NCBI GenBank assembly: GCA_003130845.1
Contig: QEXW01000153.1
Location: 1-44,430 of the forward strand
Length of the DNA: 44,430 nucleotides
From: Anaerolineae bacterium
GTDB taxonomy: Bacteria > Chloroflexota > Anaerolineae > Anaerolineales > Villigracilaceae
Reading direction: 5' to 3'
The notes beneath the pieces were generated by a model. It had not been told where the DNA came from. It saw nothing but the letters and a program-made list of their open reading frames with translations, and made no database searches. Positions 24,844 to 32,960 of this stretch are shown here, piece by piece; position 1 is the first letter of the stretch, and each line of letters starts with the position of its first letter. A program made the translations under genes and the position numbers.

Positions 24844-26004
24844 ATGGAGTTCAATTTATTTTTGCGCACATTGCAACGCGGCTGGTGGATGATTGTTCTA
24901 TCGGCTTTGGTTGCTACTACGGTTTCGTTGGTTGTTTCCTATATCACACCGCCCGTGTATGAAACTTCGGCTCGTTATGTCGTTTCTCCCAATGCGGGTT
25001 TGTTCTCAAGCAGTTGGGAACTGCTCTCTAGCCTCGATACGCTGGACCGACGTTCGATTGTCAACACCTACCGTGAAATGATAGCCAGCCCTTCGGTGTA
25101 TGAACGCTCACCCGAAATTCAAAAAATCATGCGCGAAATGTCGGATGAGTTCACCGTTTCAGTGACAGTTGTGCCGGATACTAACATCTTGAAACTCACC
25201 GTAGAAGGCCCTGACCCGCGCTTGGTTGTGCTGGTTGCCAAAGCCATTGGGGTAGAAGTATTAGCATACATCAACGAATTGAATCCCATTTACACCTTGA
25301 GTATTTTGGAAGAACCACAACTGCCCACTGCTCCGGTGCGTCCACAGCCGTTGGAAAATGCCTTGCTGGCTTTGGCGTTTGGCGGCATGGTGGGGTTGGT
25401 GTTGGCGTTTTCACGCGAGCAGCTGCAAAACACACTCGATAAACTGCGCGAGCGCTCTATCATTGATCATGTGACTTCGGTTTACACCCGTACCTACTTT
25501 GAGCGGCGTCTGCTCGAAGAAATCACCCAAAATCCCAATGCCAATTTTGCCGTTGGCATTATCAATTTGCGCGGTTTGGAGCAAGTGTTGAACGTCTTGC
25601 CTGAACCGATTTTCAACCGTGTGCTTAGCACAGTTGCCCGCAAGCTCAAGAACGAATTACGCGGACGAGATATTGTTGGGCGATGGGGCAGTACACAACT
25701 TGCTGTTATCCTGCCTGGTACTTCTGAAATGGCCGTAGAGCCAGCCTTCAAACGATTGCAGGTGTATCTCTCTGAGGCAATTGCCGTAGATAACATTGGT
25801 GATATGTCCTTCAACCCAGACCCTTGCATTGGCGCCACGTTTTACACCATGTTCGATACGGTGGAAGCGCTTACCGAACGGGTTCAAACTGCGGCAGAGC
25901 GGGCTTCGGCCATGTCGCAAGCGACGGTGGTGGTCGTCCGACCCCCGGCTCTGTTCACCCAAGAAAGCGTGGGGGATGTTCATTTTCGCGCCACAGGTAG
26001 CTGA
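24844..26004 (+). CDS. Wzz-like chain-length protein fused to a degenerate GGDEF domain
   Basis: A 386-residue inner-membrane protein. The N-terminal half is Wzz-like: TM1 (about 15-33), an extracytoplasmic part, the Pro-rich segment LPTAPVRPQPL (160-170) and TM2 (about 171-189). Such proteins set polysaccharide chain length. The cytoplasmic half (about 205-365) is a GGDEF fold, entered by DHVTSVYTRTYFERRL. The GGEEF loop is GSTQL (282-286) and the first metal-binding Asp is absent, so cyclase activity is unlikely. Arg273 and Asp276 form an RxxD motif, five residues before the loop, where diguanylate cyclases bind c-di-GMP. GAGGGAAAA precedes the ATG. It is first in the plus operon. I infer a c-di-GMP-responsive chain-length regulator. 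Confidence 0.88.
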   Translation: MEFNLFLRTLQRGWWMIVLSALVATTVSLVVSYITPPVYETSARYVVSPNAGLFSSSWELLSSLDTLDRRSIVNTYREMIASPSVYERSPEIQKIMREMSDEFTVSVTVVPDTNILKLTVEGPDPRLVVLVAKAIGVEVLAYINELNPIYTLSILEEPQLPTAPVRPQPLENALLALAFGGMVGLVLAFSREQLQNTLDKLRERSIIDHVTSVYTRTYFERRLLEEITQNPNANFAVGIINLRGLEQVLNVLPEPIFNRVLSTVARKLKNELRGRDIVGRWGSTQLAVILPGTSEMAVEPAFKRLQVYLSEAIAVDNIGDMSFNPDPCIGATFYTMFDTVEALTERVQTAAERASAMSQATVVVVRPPALFTQESVGDVHFRATGS

Positions 26005-26092
26005 ACACCGCACTTCTTCCTTGCTTGACCTCTTCAGAACGACCAGGGAGAGACTTTTATCGTTCGAATTTGAACCATCAAAAAGGTGCAAT

Positions 26093-28360
26093 ATGCCTGA
26101 ATCTTACAAGCGTATTTGTGTTCGTGTGTTCTTAATGGTGTTTATTGTTATTTTGTTTTCAGTTCACACCTTTCCGGTGGCAGCACAGGGAGCGCGTTGG
26201 CAACAGCCAGACCCAACAGCCAACGTATTTTCGTTTGCTCAGCTTGGCTATGTTGAACGCATTATGATTAGTCCGTACGATACTACACAGGTTTCGTTTG
26301 GCATCCCAGCCACCTGGGTGTTGACTCCTGATTCTTCCATCACCTTGCGTTTGAACTTTGCCAGTAGCCAGGCCGGCGTACAGAACACGGGGGAATTTCC
26401 CGGTGGCACTCTGCGGATTAGCTTCAATGGTGTTATCTTGCGCACCATCACTCTCGCGAAGGTGGGCGATTTCGTCGAAACCATTCCCCTCTCTCCTGAA
26501 GCCCTGCAACCTGTTGCTGCCGATGGTCGTCATCGCATTTCTTTTATCTTTGACGCCCGCTTTAGCTGTGAAGACCGAACCATTACCTCCTCGCTTGTCA
26601 TTCGCGATAGTTCCACGATTGACCTTAGGCATCAAACCATTCCGCTTCAACCCAACCTGACGACTTTCCCGCGCCCCTTCTATCAACCTGGCTCCATCCT
26701 CCCCTCACAGACCATCATTGTGGTTCCAGACGCTCCTTCTGAAGCCGAGCTGCGCGCAGCCATGCTGGTCTCGGCCGGTTTAGGTGCATTGACGGGTGGT
26801 AATTTGCAATATCGTCTCATCCCTCTCAGCCAAGCAGCCGCATTCCAGAACACTCCTGCCGATTTCATCTTGATTGGCTTGCCAGGTTCACTTTCTATCC
26901 TGGAACAGGTGCAACTCCCTTATTCTGCCAAAGAAGGAGGCTGGTTGCTGGAAGGTATCACTCCAGAAGATGGTCTCTTGCAGCTGGCTGTTTCACCATG
27001 GAACCCTAACCACCTGGCTCTGGTGGTCAGCGCAAATTCCGAGGTTGGTCTTATCAAAGCGGCGCAGGCGCTCAGCACGGGTAAGTTGGTTGCCACAGGC
27101 CGGCCTGATGTCTCGGTCATCAGCCAAGTTAACCCGGCAATTTTGAACGAATCTGTTCCGCAGGATCAAACCCTGTTTAGCCTGGGTTATGAAAATACCA
27201 CTTTGGGCGGTTTTGAAGGAACGTATGCCGCCTACTTCTTCCCCGCTTCTGCCGACCAGGTGCTTTCGTTGGGTGGCTATGTGGATATGGTTGTTTCCAG
27301 CACCAATCTGCTCGATGCTGAAAAAAGCGGTATGACCGTCTTCTTGAACGGGCGTTTTTTGGGCAGTTTGCGCTTTACCGGCGATGCCGAACAGGTGACA
27401 ACAACCCGTTTGCAGATTCTGCCAGGTATGTTACGGCGCGGTAATAACTTACTTGAAGTCTATAGCGACTTAATTCCAATTTACGATTGTTTTTCGCCTG
27501 ACTTATCGAGCAATGCGGTGGTCATTAGTGGCCTAACCAACATCCATCTGCCGGTGACAAGTCAGCAAATTGAACTTGGCACGCTCATTAACCTAGGAGA
27601 TTTCCCCTCTTTATTCTCCACAGACCGTAGTTTGGGTGACTTGGCCTTTGTGTTGGCTCGCAATGACCCCGCAGGCTGGGAAATGGCTTCCAAGTTGGCG
27701 TTTTTTATTGGGCGCAGCGCCTCCATCCCGGTGGCCAATCTCCAGGCGGTCTATGCCGATGTGGTTTCAGACGAAATTCGTCAAAAACACAACCTGATTA
27801 TGGTTGGAAGGCCTAGCCGATTGCCTTTAATGACGGAAATCAACGCCCAACTTCCGGCACCGTTTGATTTAGATACCGAGCAAGCCGTACAGCCCGCTCT
27901 GCTTGTGAATTATCGCTTGCTACCGGGCGTAAACGTTGGCTACTTACAATTGCTGGCTTCTCCTTGGCAGCCGACCAACGCTCTCTTACTTGTCTCTGGT
28001 AATTCAGAAGCAGGCGTTCCAATGGCGGCAGAAACGCTGCTTACGCCCGCGCGCCTTTCCCAACTCAGCGGTAATTTTGCCATCATCTACAACGAACAAG
28101 TTCTGACGACCGACACCCGTCTGGGACCGACCAAAGAGGCGCTTGGCGCCCAATTACCGGTCGCCATGACGGTGACACCTGCGCCAAGCACGGTAGCGTT
28201 GCCTGAATTTGACATGAGCCAAGTGGAGGAACGCCCGGCGTGGGTCTTGCCGGTCATCATTGCGCTATCTGCCATCAGTCTGGTGATTGTCCTGCTTGTT
28301 GCCGGGCGTGCTTTTCTCGTCCGCAACGCAGATAACAAAAATCGCACACTCCAAAAATAA
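26093..28360 (+). CDS. BcsB-like cellulose-synthase accessory subunit
   Basis: A 755-residue exported, tail-anchored protein. A signal peptide (about 1-32, ending FPVAAQG) is followed by two similar beta-rich halves with BcsB features: LRISFNGVILRTI, ARFSCEDRTITSSLVIRDSS, then SGMTVFLNGRFLGSL and PIYDCFSPDLSSNAVVI. The alternating flavodoxin-like segments end in IVVPDAP and LIMVGRPS. One C-terminal helix (about 716-738) precedes a short basic tail. In cellulose synthase, BcsB lies outside the membrane, guides the polymer and holds BcsA through its tail helix. The GT2 gene 22 bp downstream is the likely partner. AAAAAGGTG sets the start; a longer frame overlaps the Wzz-GGDEF gene. The polymer need not be cellulose. 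Confidence 0.85.
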   Translation: MPESYKRICVRVFLMVFIVILFSVHTFPVAAQGARWQQPDPTANVFSFAQLGYVERIMISPYDTTQVSFGIPATWVLTPDSSITLRLNFASSQAGVQNTGEFPGGTLRISFNGVILRTITLAKVGDFVETIPLSPEALQPVAADGRHRISFIFDARFSCEDRTITSSLVIRDSSTIDLRHQTIPLQPNLTTFPRPFYQPGSILPSQTIIVVPDAPSEAELRAAMLVSAGLGALTGGNLQYRLIPLSQAAAFQNTPADFILIGLPGSLSILEQVQLPYSAKEGGWLLEGITPEDGLLQLAVSPWNPNHLALVVSANSEVGLIKAAQALSTGKLVATGRPDVSVISQVNPAILNESVPQDQTLFSLGYENTTLGGFEGTYAAYFFPASADQVLSLGGYVDMVVSSTNLLDAEKSGMTVFLNGRFLGSLRFTGDAEQVTTTRLQILPGMLRRGNNLLEVYSDLIPIYDCFSPDLSSNAVVISGLTNIHLPVTSQQIELGTLINLGDFPSLFSTDRSLGDLAFVLARNDPAGWEMASKLAFFIGRSASIPVANLQAVYADVVSDEIRQKHNLIMVGRPSRLPLMTEINAQLPAPFDLDTEQAVQPALLVNYRLLPGVNVGYLQLLASPWQPTNALLLVSGNSEAGVPMAAETLLTPARLSQLSGNFAIIYNEQVLTTDTRLGPTKEALGAQLPVAMTVTPAPSTVALPEFDMSQVEERPAWVLPVIIALSAISLVIVLLVAGRAFLVRNADNKNRTLQK

Positions 28361-28382
28361 AAAGAAAAGGGGGACTGCTGCT

Positions 28383-29552
28383 ATGGCATTTCTTTTCTGG
28401 TTTGCGGTGTTGTTTATCCTTTACGTCTATTTCGGTTACCCGTTGTTGGTGGCGCTTCTGGCGCGTTTTCGCCCCGCTCAACCACCGGCCTTGAAGGAAC
28501 TGCCCTCGGTCACGCTGCTCATTGCGGCCTACAACGAGGAAAAAGTGATTGCCAGCAAACTGGAAAATTCACTCGCGCTTGATTACCCGCGTCAGAAACT
28601 ACAAATCTTGGTCGCTGCGGATGGCTCATCCGACCGGACGCCTGACATCGTCCGTCAGTTCGAGGCACAAGGCGTTGAGCTGAACTATATCCCCGAGCGG
28701 AATGGCAAAATGGCGGCCATTGTGCGCGCTATGCCACGTGCGCGCGGCAGCATTGTAGTGATTTCTGATGCCAACAATATGTACAATGAACAGGCGATTC
28801 GAGAACTGGTCAAACCGTATGGCGACCCCAAAGTGGGTGCGACGACCGGTGCGAAGTTGATTCTCGAAGATGAAAGGCAATTGAGTTTTGCCGAAGGCTT
28901 TTACTGGAAATACGAATCGTGGATTAAAGAAAATGAAACCCGCCTGAGCACCTGCACTTCAGCCGTAGGCGAGATGCTCTCTATCCGCAAGGAACTCTTC
29001 CAACCGCCCACACGCAAAATCGTGAATGATGACCGTTACACTGTGTTTAACCTGATTCGGCGCGGCTATCGTGTGTATTACACCCCAGCAGCGCGTTCTT
29101 ACGAAACGGTCTCCAAAACCGCGAAGGATGAAATTGTACGCCGCACCCGCATGGTGGCTGGAGCGTATCAGACGGTGGCGATGGCCGGTGAACTTCTGCC
29201 GTTTAATCGTCCGTTGGTGTTGTGGCAAGTCATTTCACACAAATATTTGCGCGCTTACGTGCCATTTGCCATGATTTTGGCGCTGATTTCCAACCTGGCA
29301 CTGGTTGTTTTTCCACCCAAAGCAGGTTCTTTCTGGCAGTTGGCCTATCCCTTCAATGTGATTTTCCTGGCTTTACAAGCGGGATTTTATGGCTTGGCTG
29401 TGTTTGGGAATTTTGTGCGTTTTAAGGGCCCGCTGGGTAAACTTTTGTATCTGCCCACGTTTTTGGTCAATTCAAATTACGCTGTTCTGATGGGCTTGTT
29501 TAGTTTCTTAACCAACAAAAATATCCATCTTTGGCAACGCGTTGAACGTTGA
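28383..29552 (+). CDS. Membrane family 2 glycosyltransferase, synthase-like, no PilZ domain
   Basis: A 389-residue membrane GT2 enzyme. After one N-terminal helix comes the GT-A domain: VTLLIAAYNEEKVI, LVAADGSSDRT, VVISDANNMY (second Asp site), IVNDDRYTVFNL (catalytic Asp position) and RRTRMVAGAY in place of the QxxRW motif of processive synthases. Three or four C-terminal helices follow. Size and layout match synthases such as those for N-acetylglucosamine or cellulose-type polymers, but there is no C-terminal PilZ domain. Together with the BcsB-like protein it could form a secreting synthase. The altered QxxRW leaves a non-processive role open. AAAAGGGGG lies upstream of the ATG. Confidence 0.87.
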   Translation: MAFLFWFAVLFILYVYFGYPLLVALLARFRPAQPPALKELPSVTLLIAAYNEEKVIASKLENSLALDYPRQKLQILVAADGSSDRTPDIVRQFEAQGVELNYIPERNGKMAAIVRAMPRARGSIVVISDANNMYNEQAIRELVKPYGDPKVGATTGAKLILEDERQLSFAEGFYWKYESWIKENETRLSTCTSAVGEMLSIRKELFQPPTRKIVNDDRYTVFNLIRRGYRVYYTPAARSYETVSKTAKDEIVRRTRMVAGAYQTVAMAGELLPFNRPLVLWQVISHKYLRAYVPFAMILALISNLALVVFPPKAGSFWQLAYPFNVIFLALQAGFYGLAVFGNFVRFKGPLGKLLYLPTFLVNSNYAVLMGLFSFLTNKNIHLWQRVER

Positions 29553-29559
29553 GTGTTAC

Positions 29560-30594
29560 ATGGCTTCCTGGCGCAACCGCGTATTTTCCACTTCACTTGC
29601 GTTGGCGTTTCGAGTAGGGCTATTTGACCGATTACGGCTCCTGCATGCCCAATCGCTCACCGTATTAAACTATCATCGCATTGACCATTTCGATTCCCCC
29701 GAGTTTGACCTGTTCAAGCCGAACGTCAGTGCGACGCCACAGGAATTTTCTCGCCAAATGGATTACGTTCGGGGGCGCTACAATGTCATTTCGGTTCAGC
29801 AATTGGCGGCCTGGCTTAAGGGTGAAGCCAGCTTACCTCCACACGCCGCACTAATCACTTTTGATGATGGCTATGCCGATAACTTGACCTATGCTTTTCC
29901 TATTTTGAAGGCGTGCAACTTGCCGGCTGTCATTTTTCTGACCACCGGCTTTTTGGAAACAACCCGTCCTTTTTATTGGGACTTGGTGGCTTATTGTTTT
30001 CATCACACCCGCCGTGATTCGGTCATCTTGCCGGGCCTTGGCGAGCGTTTTTGGAATAGCGTGCCGCAACGTGAAAAAATCATGCGCGCTTGGATTGAAA
30101 TGCTCAAAACGTTGCCGGATGATGAAAAAAATGCCCGGATTGAGAATTTGCCGGCTTCCTTGGGTGTTTCTATCCCTGAGAAACGGTTTGCCGGTTTGTA
30201 TTTGACCTGGGAACAAATTCGTACCATGCACCGCCAAGGAATCGAATTTGGCTCGCACACCGTTTCACATCCTATTTTGACGCGCATCTCGCTTGAGCAG
30301 GTTCATCGTGAATTGACCGAATCGCGCCGTACACTTGAACAGGAAATCGGTGAGCCAGTTGTCTCCTTGGCCTATCCCAACGGTCAGGCTACCGATTTTT
30401 CCCCCGCTGTTGTTCACGCCGCACAACAGGCCGGGTTTTTGCTGGCGTTTAGCCTACTCCCTGGCCCTACCCGTTACCAAACGGTCCGGCGCAGCCCGTT
30501 TACCATTCGGCGCATTTATATTGGCAACACCGATACTCTGCCCCGCTTTGCGGCTAAACTGAGCGGCCTAGCACGGCTTAGTGCTGTGTTTTAA
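29560..30594 (+). CDS. Polysaccharide deacetylase (CE4/NodB-type)
   Basis: A 344-residue hydrolase of the NodB homology family, which removes N- or O-acetyl groups from polysaccharides using a bound metal. Motif 1 is TFDDGYAD (Asp102, Asp103), motif 2 is GSHTVSHP at about 231-238 (two metal His residues), and LAYPNGQ follows as the next family block. There is no clear signal peptide, only a weakly hydrophobic N-terminus, so its location is uncertain. It begins 7 bp after the GT2 stop. It is the last gene of the plus operon and overlaps the convergent GT4 gene by 17 bp. It probably tailors the polymer made by this operon or a lipid-linked precursor. Confidence 0.9.
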   Translation: MASWRNRVFSTSLALAFRVGLFDRLRLLHAQSLTVLNYHRIDHFDSPEFDLFKPNVSATPQEFSRQMDYVRGRYNVISVQQLAAWLKGEASLPPHAALITFDDGYADNLTYAFPILKACNLPAVIFLTTGFLETTRPFYWDLVAYCFHHTRRDSVILPGLGERFWNSVPQREKIMRAWIEMLKTLPDDEKNARIENLPASLGVSIPEKRFAGLYLTWEQIRTMHRQGIEFGSHTVSHPILTRISLEQVHRELTESRRTLEQEIGEPVVSLAYPNGQATDFSPAVVHAAQQAGFLLAFSLLPGPTRYQTVRRSPFTIRRIYIGNTDTLPRFAAKLSGLARLSAVF

Positions 30595-31819
30595 GATGCT
30601 TCCCATACACATCTAAAATTGAGCGCGCAATCGGCGGCCAAGCGAATTTTGTTTCCGAGAGATGCTTGGCATAACGTCCCATCGCTTCAGCCTGGGCCGG
30701 GTCATTCACCACCTTGCAGATGGCTTCGGCCAGGTGCGCCGGCGATTGGGGCGGAACGAGAAATCCGCTTTTTTCATGTTCCACCACTTCTGGAAAAGCG
30801 CCCACATTGGTCGCTATCACAGGACGGCCAAAGGAATAGGCCACCTGTACCGCACCGCTCTGTGAACTGTTGATGTAGGGCAAGACAACGACATTTGCGC
30901 GGTGCATCAGCGGAGCAATTTCTTCCATAGCCAGGTAACGACTGTCGAAGCGCACCACCTCTTCCAATTCCAAATCTTTCACCTGTTGCAGAAGCGCGTT
31001 CATATCAATATATTTGGTTGGCATACCCGCAATCAAAAGCCGGGCTGAAGCATTACAAGCATACACTTCTTTGAAAGCGGCAATCAAATCGGGCAGGCCC
31101 TTGCTGGGGGTTAGAATGCCAAAAAATACCACTAAGCGATTTTCATCGCGCAGGCCATATTTGGCTTGCATTGCCCTGCTTTGGGCCTCCACATCGGGCG
31201 GGATGGGAAAAATCTGCTCATTGCCGTGTACAATCTCATGCAAGCGTTCGCGCGGAATCATTGGGTAGAGCGCGTGAAATTTTTCCAGGTTGCTAGCGCC
31301 ATGTAGGAAGAGCAAGTCAAACGATTGATAAACGATAACTTTGAGGCGATCGTTGATTTTGGCGACGAGCCCTTGTGTTTCGCGCGATTCAAACTCGTGG
31401 CAGATTTGCGTTAACGTTAAACCGCGCCATTTGAGATATTGCAGAAACAGCCCCTCAAACGGAAATTCCACTTCTCCAAATTGCACAATATCAGGCCGTT
31501 GCCGGAGCAGGTAATTCATCAGTCGCAGCAACTGGTGGATATAGCGAATGGCGCGTGCGCCACGCCGGGCGGTCCAAAACAGTTTGCGCAGGGCCTTTTC
31601 CACGACATTGCGCGGTGGTTTGGCTAGACGGGGGTCTGAGAGCGGCCACAACTTGAGGAAACGGTTCACTTGGAAGTTGTGCGGAAACTCACCCAATTCG
31701 TAATTTTCGGCGGTCACCAAGGTCACATCTGCGCCTTCAGCGGCCATGGCTTGGCACAACTGATAGGCGTAGTGAATCATTCCGCCTGTGCCGCGGGGTT
31801 CAACAACGTAAATTTTCAT
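30578..31819 (-). CDS. Family 4 glycosyltransferase
   Basis: A 413-residue GT-B enzyme. The N-terminal domain starts MKIYVVEPRGTGGMIHYAYQLCQAM. The donor-binding domain has LVVFFGILTPSKGLPDLIAAF, ARLLIAGMP, FDSRYLAMEEIAPLMHRANVVVLPY and FGRPVIATNVGAFPEVV. The first Glu of the usual EX7E motif is replaced around INSSQSGAVQVAY. Its ATG overlaps the previous stop (ATGA), so it is coupled to the upstream GT4 gene. It is the last gene of the minus exopolysaccharide operon. Sugar specificity is unknown. Confidence 0.9.
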   Translation of the reverse strand: MKIYVVEPRGTGGMIHYAYQLCQAMAAEGADVTLVTAENYELGEFPHNFQVNRFLKLWPLSDPRLAKPPRNVVEKALRKLFWTARRGARAIRYIHQLLRLMNYLLRQRPDIVQFGEVEFPFEGLFLQYLKWRGLTLTQICHEFESRETQGLVAKINDRLKVIVYQSFDLLFLHGASNLEKFHALYPMIPRERLHEIVHGNEQIFPIPPDVEAQSRAMQAKYGLRDENRLVVFFGILTPSKGLPDLIAAFKEVYACNASARLLIAGMPTKYIDMNALLQQVKDLELEEVVRFDSRYLAMEEIAPLMHRANVVVLPYINSSQSGAVQVAYSFGRPVIATNVGAFPEVVEHEKSGFLVPPQSPAHLAEAICKVVNDPAQAEAMGRYAKHLSETKFAWPPIARSILDVYGKHLKTQH

Positions 31820-32955
31820 GGTTGTGTGCTTCCTATGAGGGAAAAATAGAGTGTTTCCAGTGCTTGGATTTGCCGTGCGATGTCGAATTTTTCTTCACAA
31901 ATTCGCCGACCGGTCTGCCCCCATCTCTCGCGCTGCGTGGGGTTTTGTATCATTTCGCTACAAGCGGCGGTTAACGCTGAAACATCTGCTGGCGGCAGCA
32001 ATCTGCCGTTTACTCCGTCTTCTACCATCTCTGGCACTCCGCCCACGTTGGAAGCGATGATTGCTTTGCGCGCTGCCATGGCTTCCATCAATACCGTTGG
32101 CAAGGCTTCGGTCAGCGTGGGTAGCACGAAAAAATCACAAACCGAGAGAATTTCTGGGATGTCTTTGCGCTGACCCGCAAAGATGACACTTTGGCCCAAG
32201 TGCAGTGAATTCGCTTGTGCACGTAGTGTAGGACCATATTCGCCATCACCTACCACTAGGTACTGGAAATTAGGGTATTGCTCTCGCAACTGAGACATAG
32301 CCTGCAACATGTATTGAATGCCTTTCGGCTCGCGCAACACCGCAACTGTCACGGCTACGACCGCCTCGGGGCGCAAGCCCAATGCGCGCCGTTTTTCTTG
32401 GCAGAAGGTGGGCGAACGTTCAGCAAACGTAGAAAGCTCAATCCCATTGTAGAGCGTGATGATTTTGTGGGGGGACATCTTTCCATCGCGCAGGTGATGT
32501 TGTCGCGTGCTTTCGGAGACTCCAATCGAAACGTTACACCAATGCTTGAGCGCATATAGGCTTAGGCGGTAGCGCCAATATGCGCGCCGTTCTTGCGGGT
32601 TGTCCAACGTGTGCAGGGTGGCAACTGCTGGGATGCCGACCAACCGCGCCGCAAAGCTGCCCAAGATGACGGAAAACTCCAATTGCAAATGCAATAAGGC
32701 TGGCTGATGCTGTCGCAGATAGCGCAGAATTTTAATTAGATTGGCCGGGTGACGCAGATTGGGAATGTTCAGCAAATCAACAGGAATACCTGCTCGTTCG
32801 ATCTCGCCTGCCATCGGGTTGCCTGCACGTTCTTGCAGAGCACACACCCGCAGGTCAAAACGCTCTCGGTCCAGGCGTTCCAAAATGGCCAGCGTCAGTC
32901 GTTCTGCTCCACCGTGTCCTAGGCTGTCAATCATCCAGACGATGCGAGTTTTCAT
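31816..32955 (-). CDS. Family 4 glycosyltransferase
   Basis: A 379-residue GT-B enzyme. MIDSLGHGGAERLTLAILERL is the typical acceptor-side GGAE motif. The donor side shows VTVAVLREPKGIQYMLQAM, YLVVGDGEYGPTLR, FFVLPTLTEALPTVLMEAMAARKAIIASNVGGVPEMV (EX7E). The start taken is the ATG at 32955 (MKTRIVW), 5 bp after the Wzy-like gene; an ATG at 32973 would overlap that gene by 13 bp and is possible. It probably adds one sugar to the lipid-linked repeat unit. Confidence 0.9.
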   Translation of the reverse strand: MKTRIVWMIDSLGHGGAERLTLAILERLDRERFDLRVCALQERAGNPMAGEIERAGIPVDLLNIPNLRHPANLIKILRYLRQHQPALLHLQLEFSVILGSFAARLVGIPAVATLHTLDNPQERRAYWRYRLSLYALKHWCNVSIGVSESTRQHHLRDGKMSPHKIITLYNGIELSTFAERSPTFCQEKRRALGLRPEAVVAVTVAVLREPKGIQYMLQAMSQLREQYPNFQYLVVGDGEYGPTLRAQANSLHLGQSVIFAGQRKDIPEILSVCDFFVLPTLTEALPTVLMEAMAARKAIIASNVGGVPEMVEDGVNGRLLPPADVSALTAACSEMIQNPTQRERWGQTGRRICEEKFDIARQIQALETLYFSLIGSTQP

Positions 32956-32960
32956 CCTGT

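Noticed and set aside
24844-26004. Active diguanylate cyclase
   Set aside because: The GGDEF loop and first metal-binding Asp are both lost, so a synthase role is not supported.
30578-30594. Possible frameshift or misassembly where the deacetylase and GT4 genes overlap
   Set aside because: Both proteins have full family length and normal C-termini; a 17-bp convergent overlap is ordinary.
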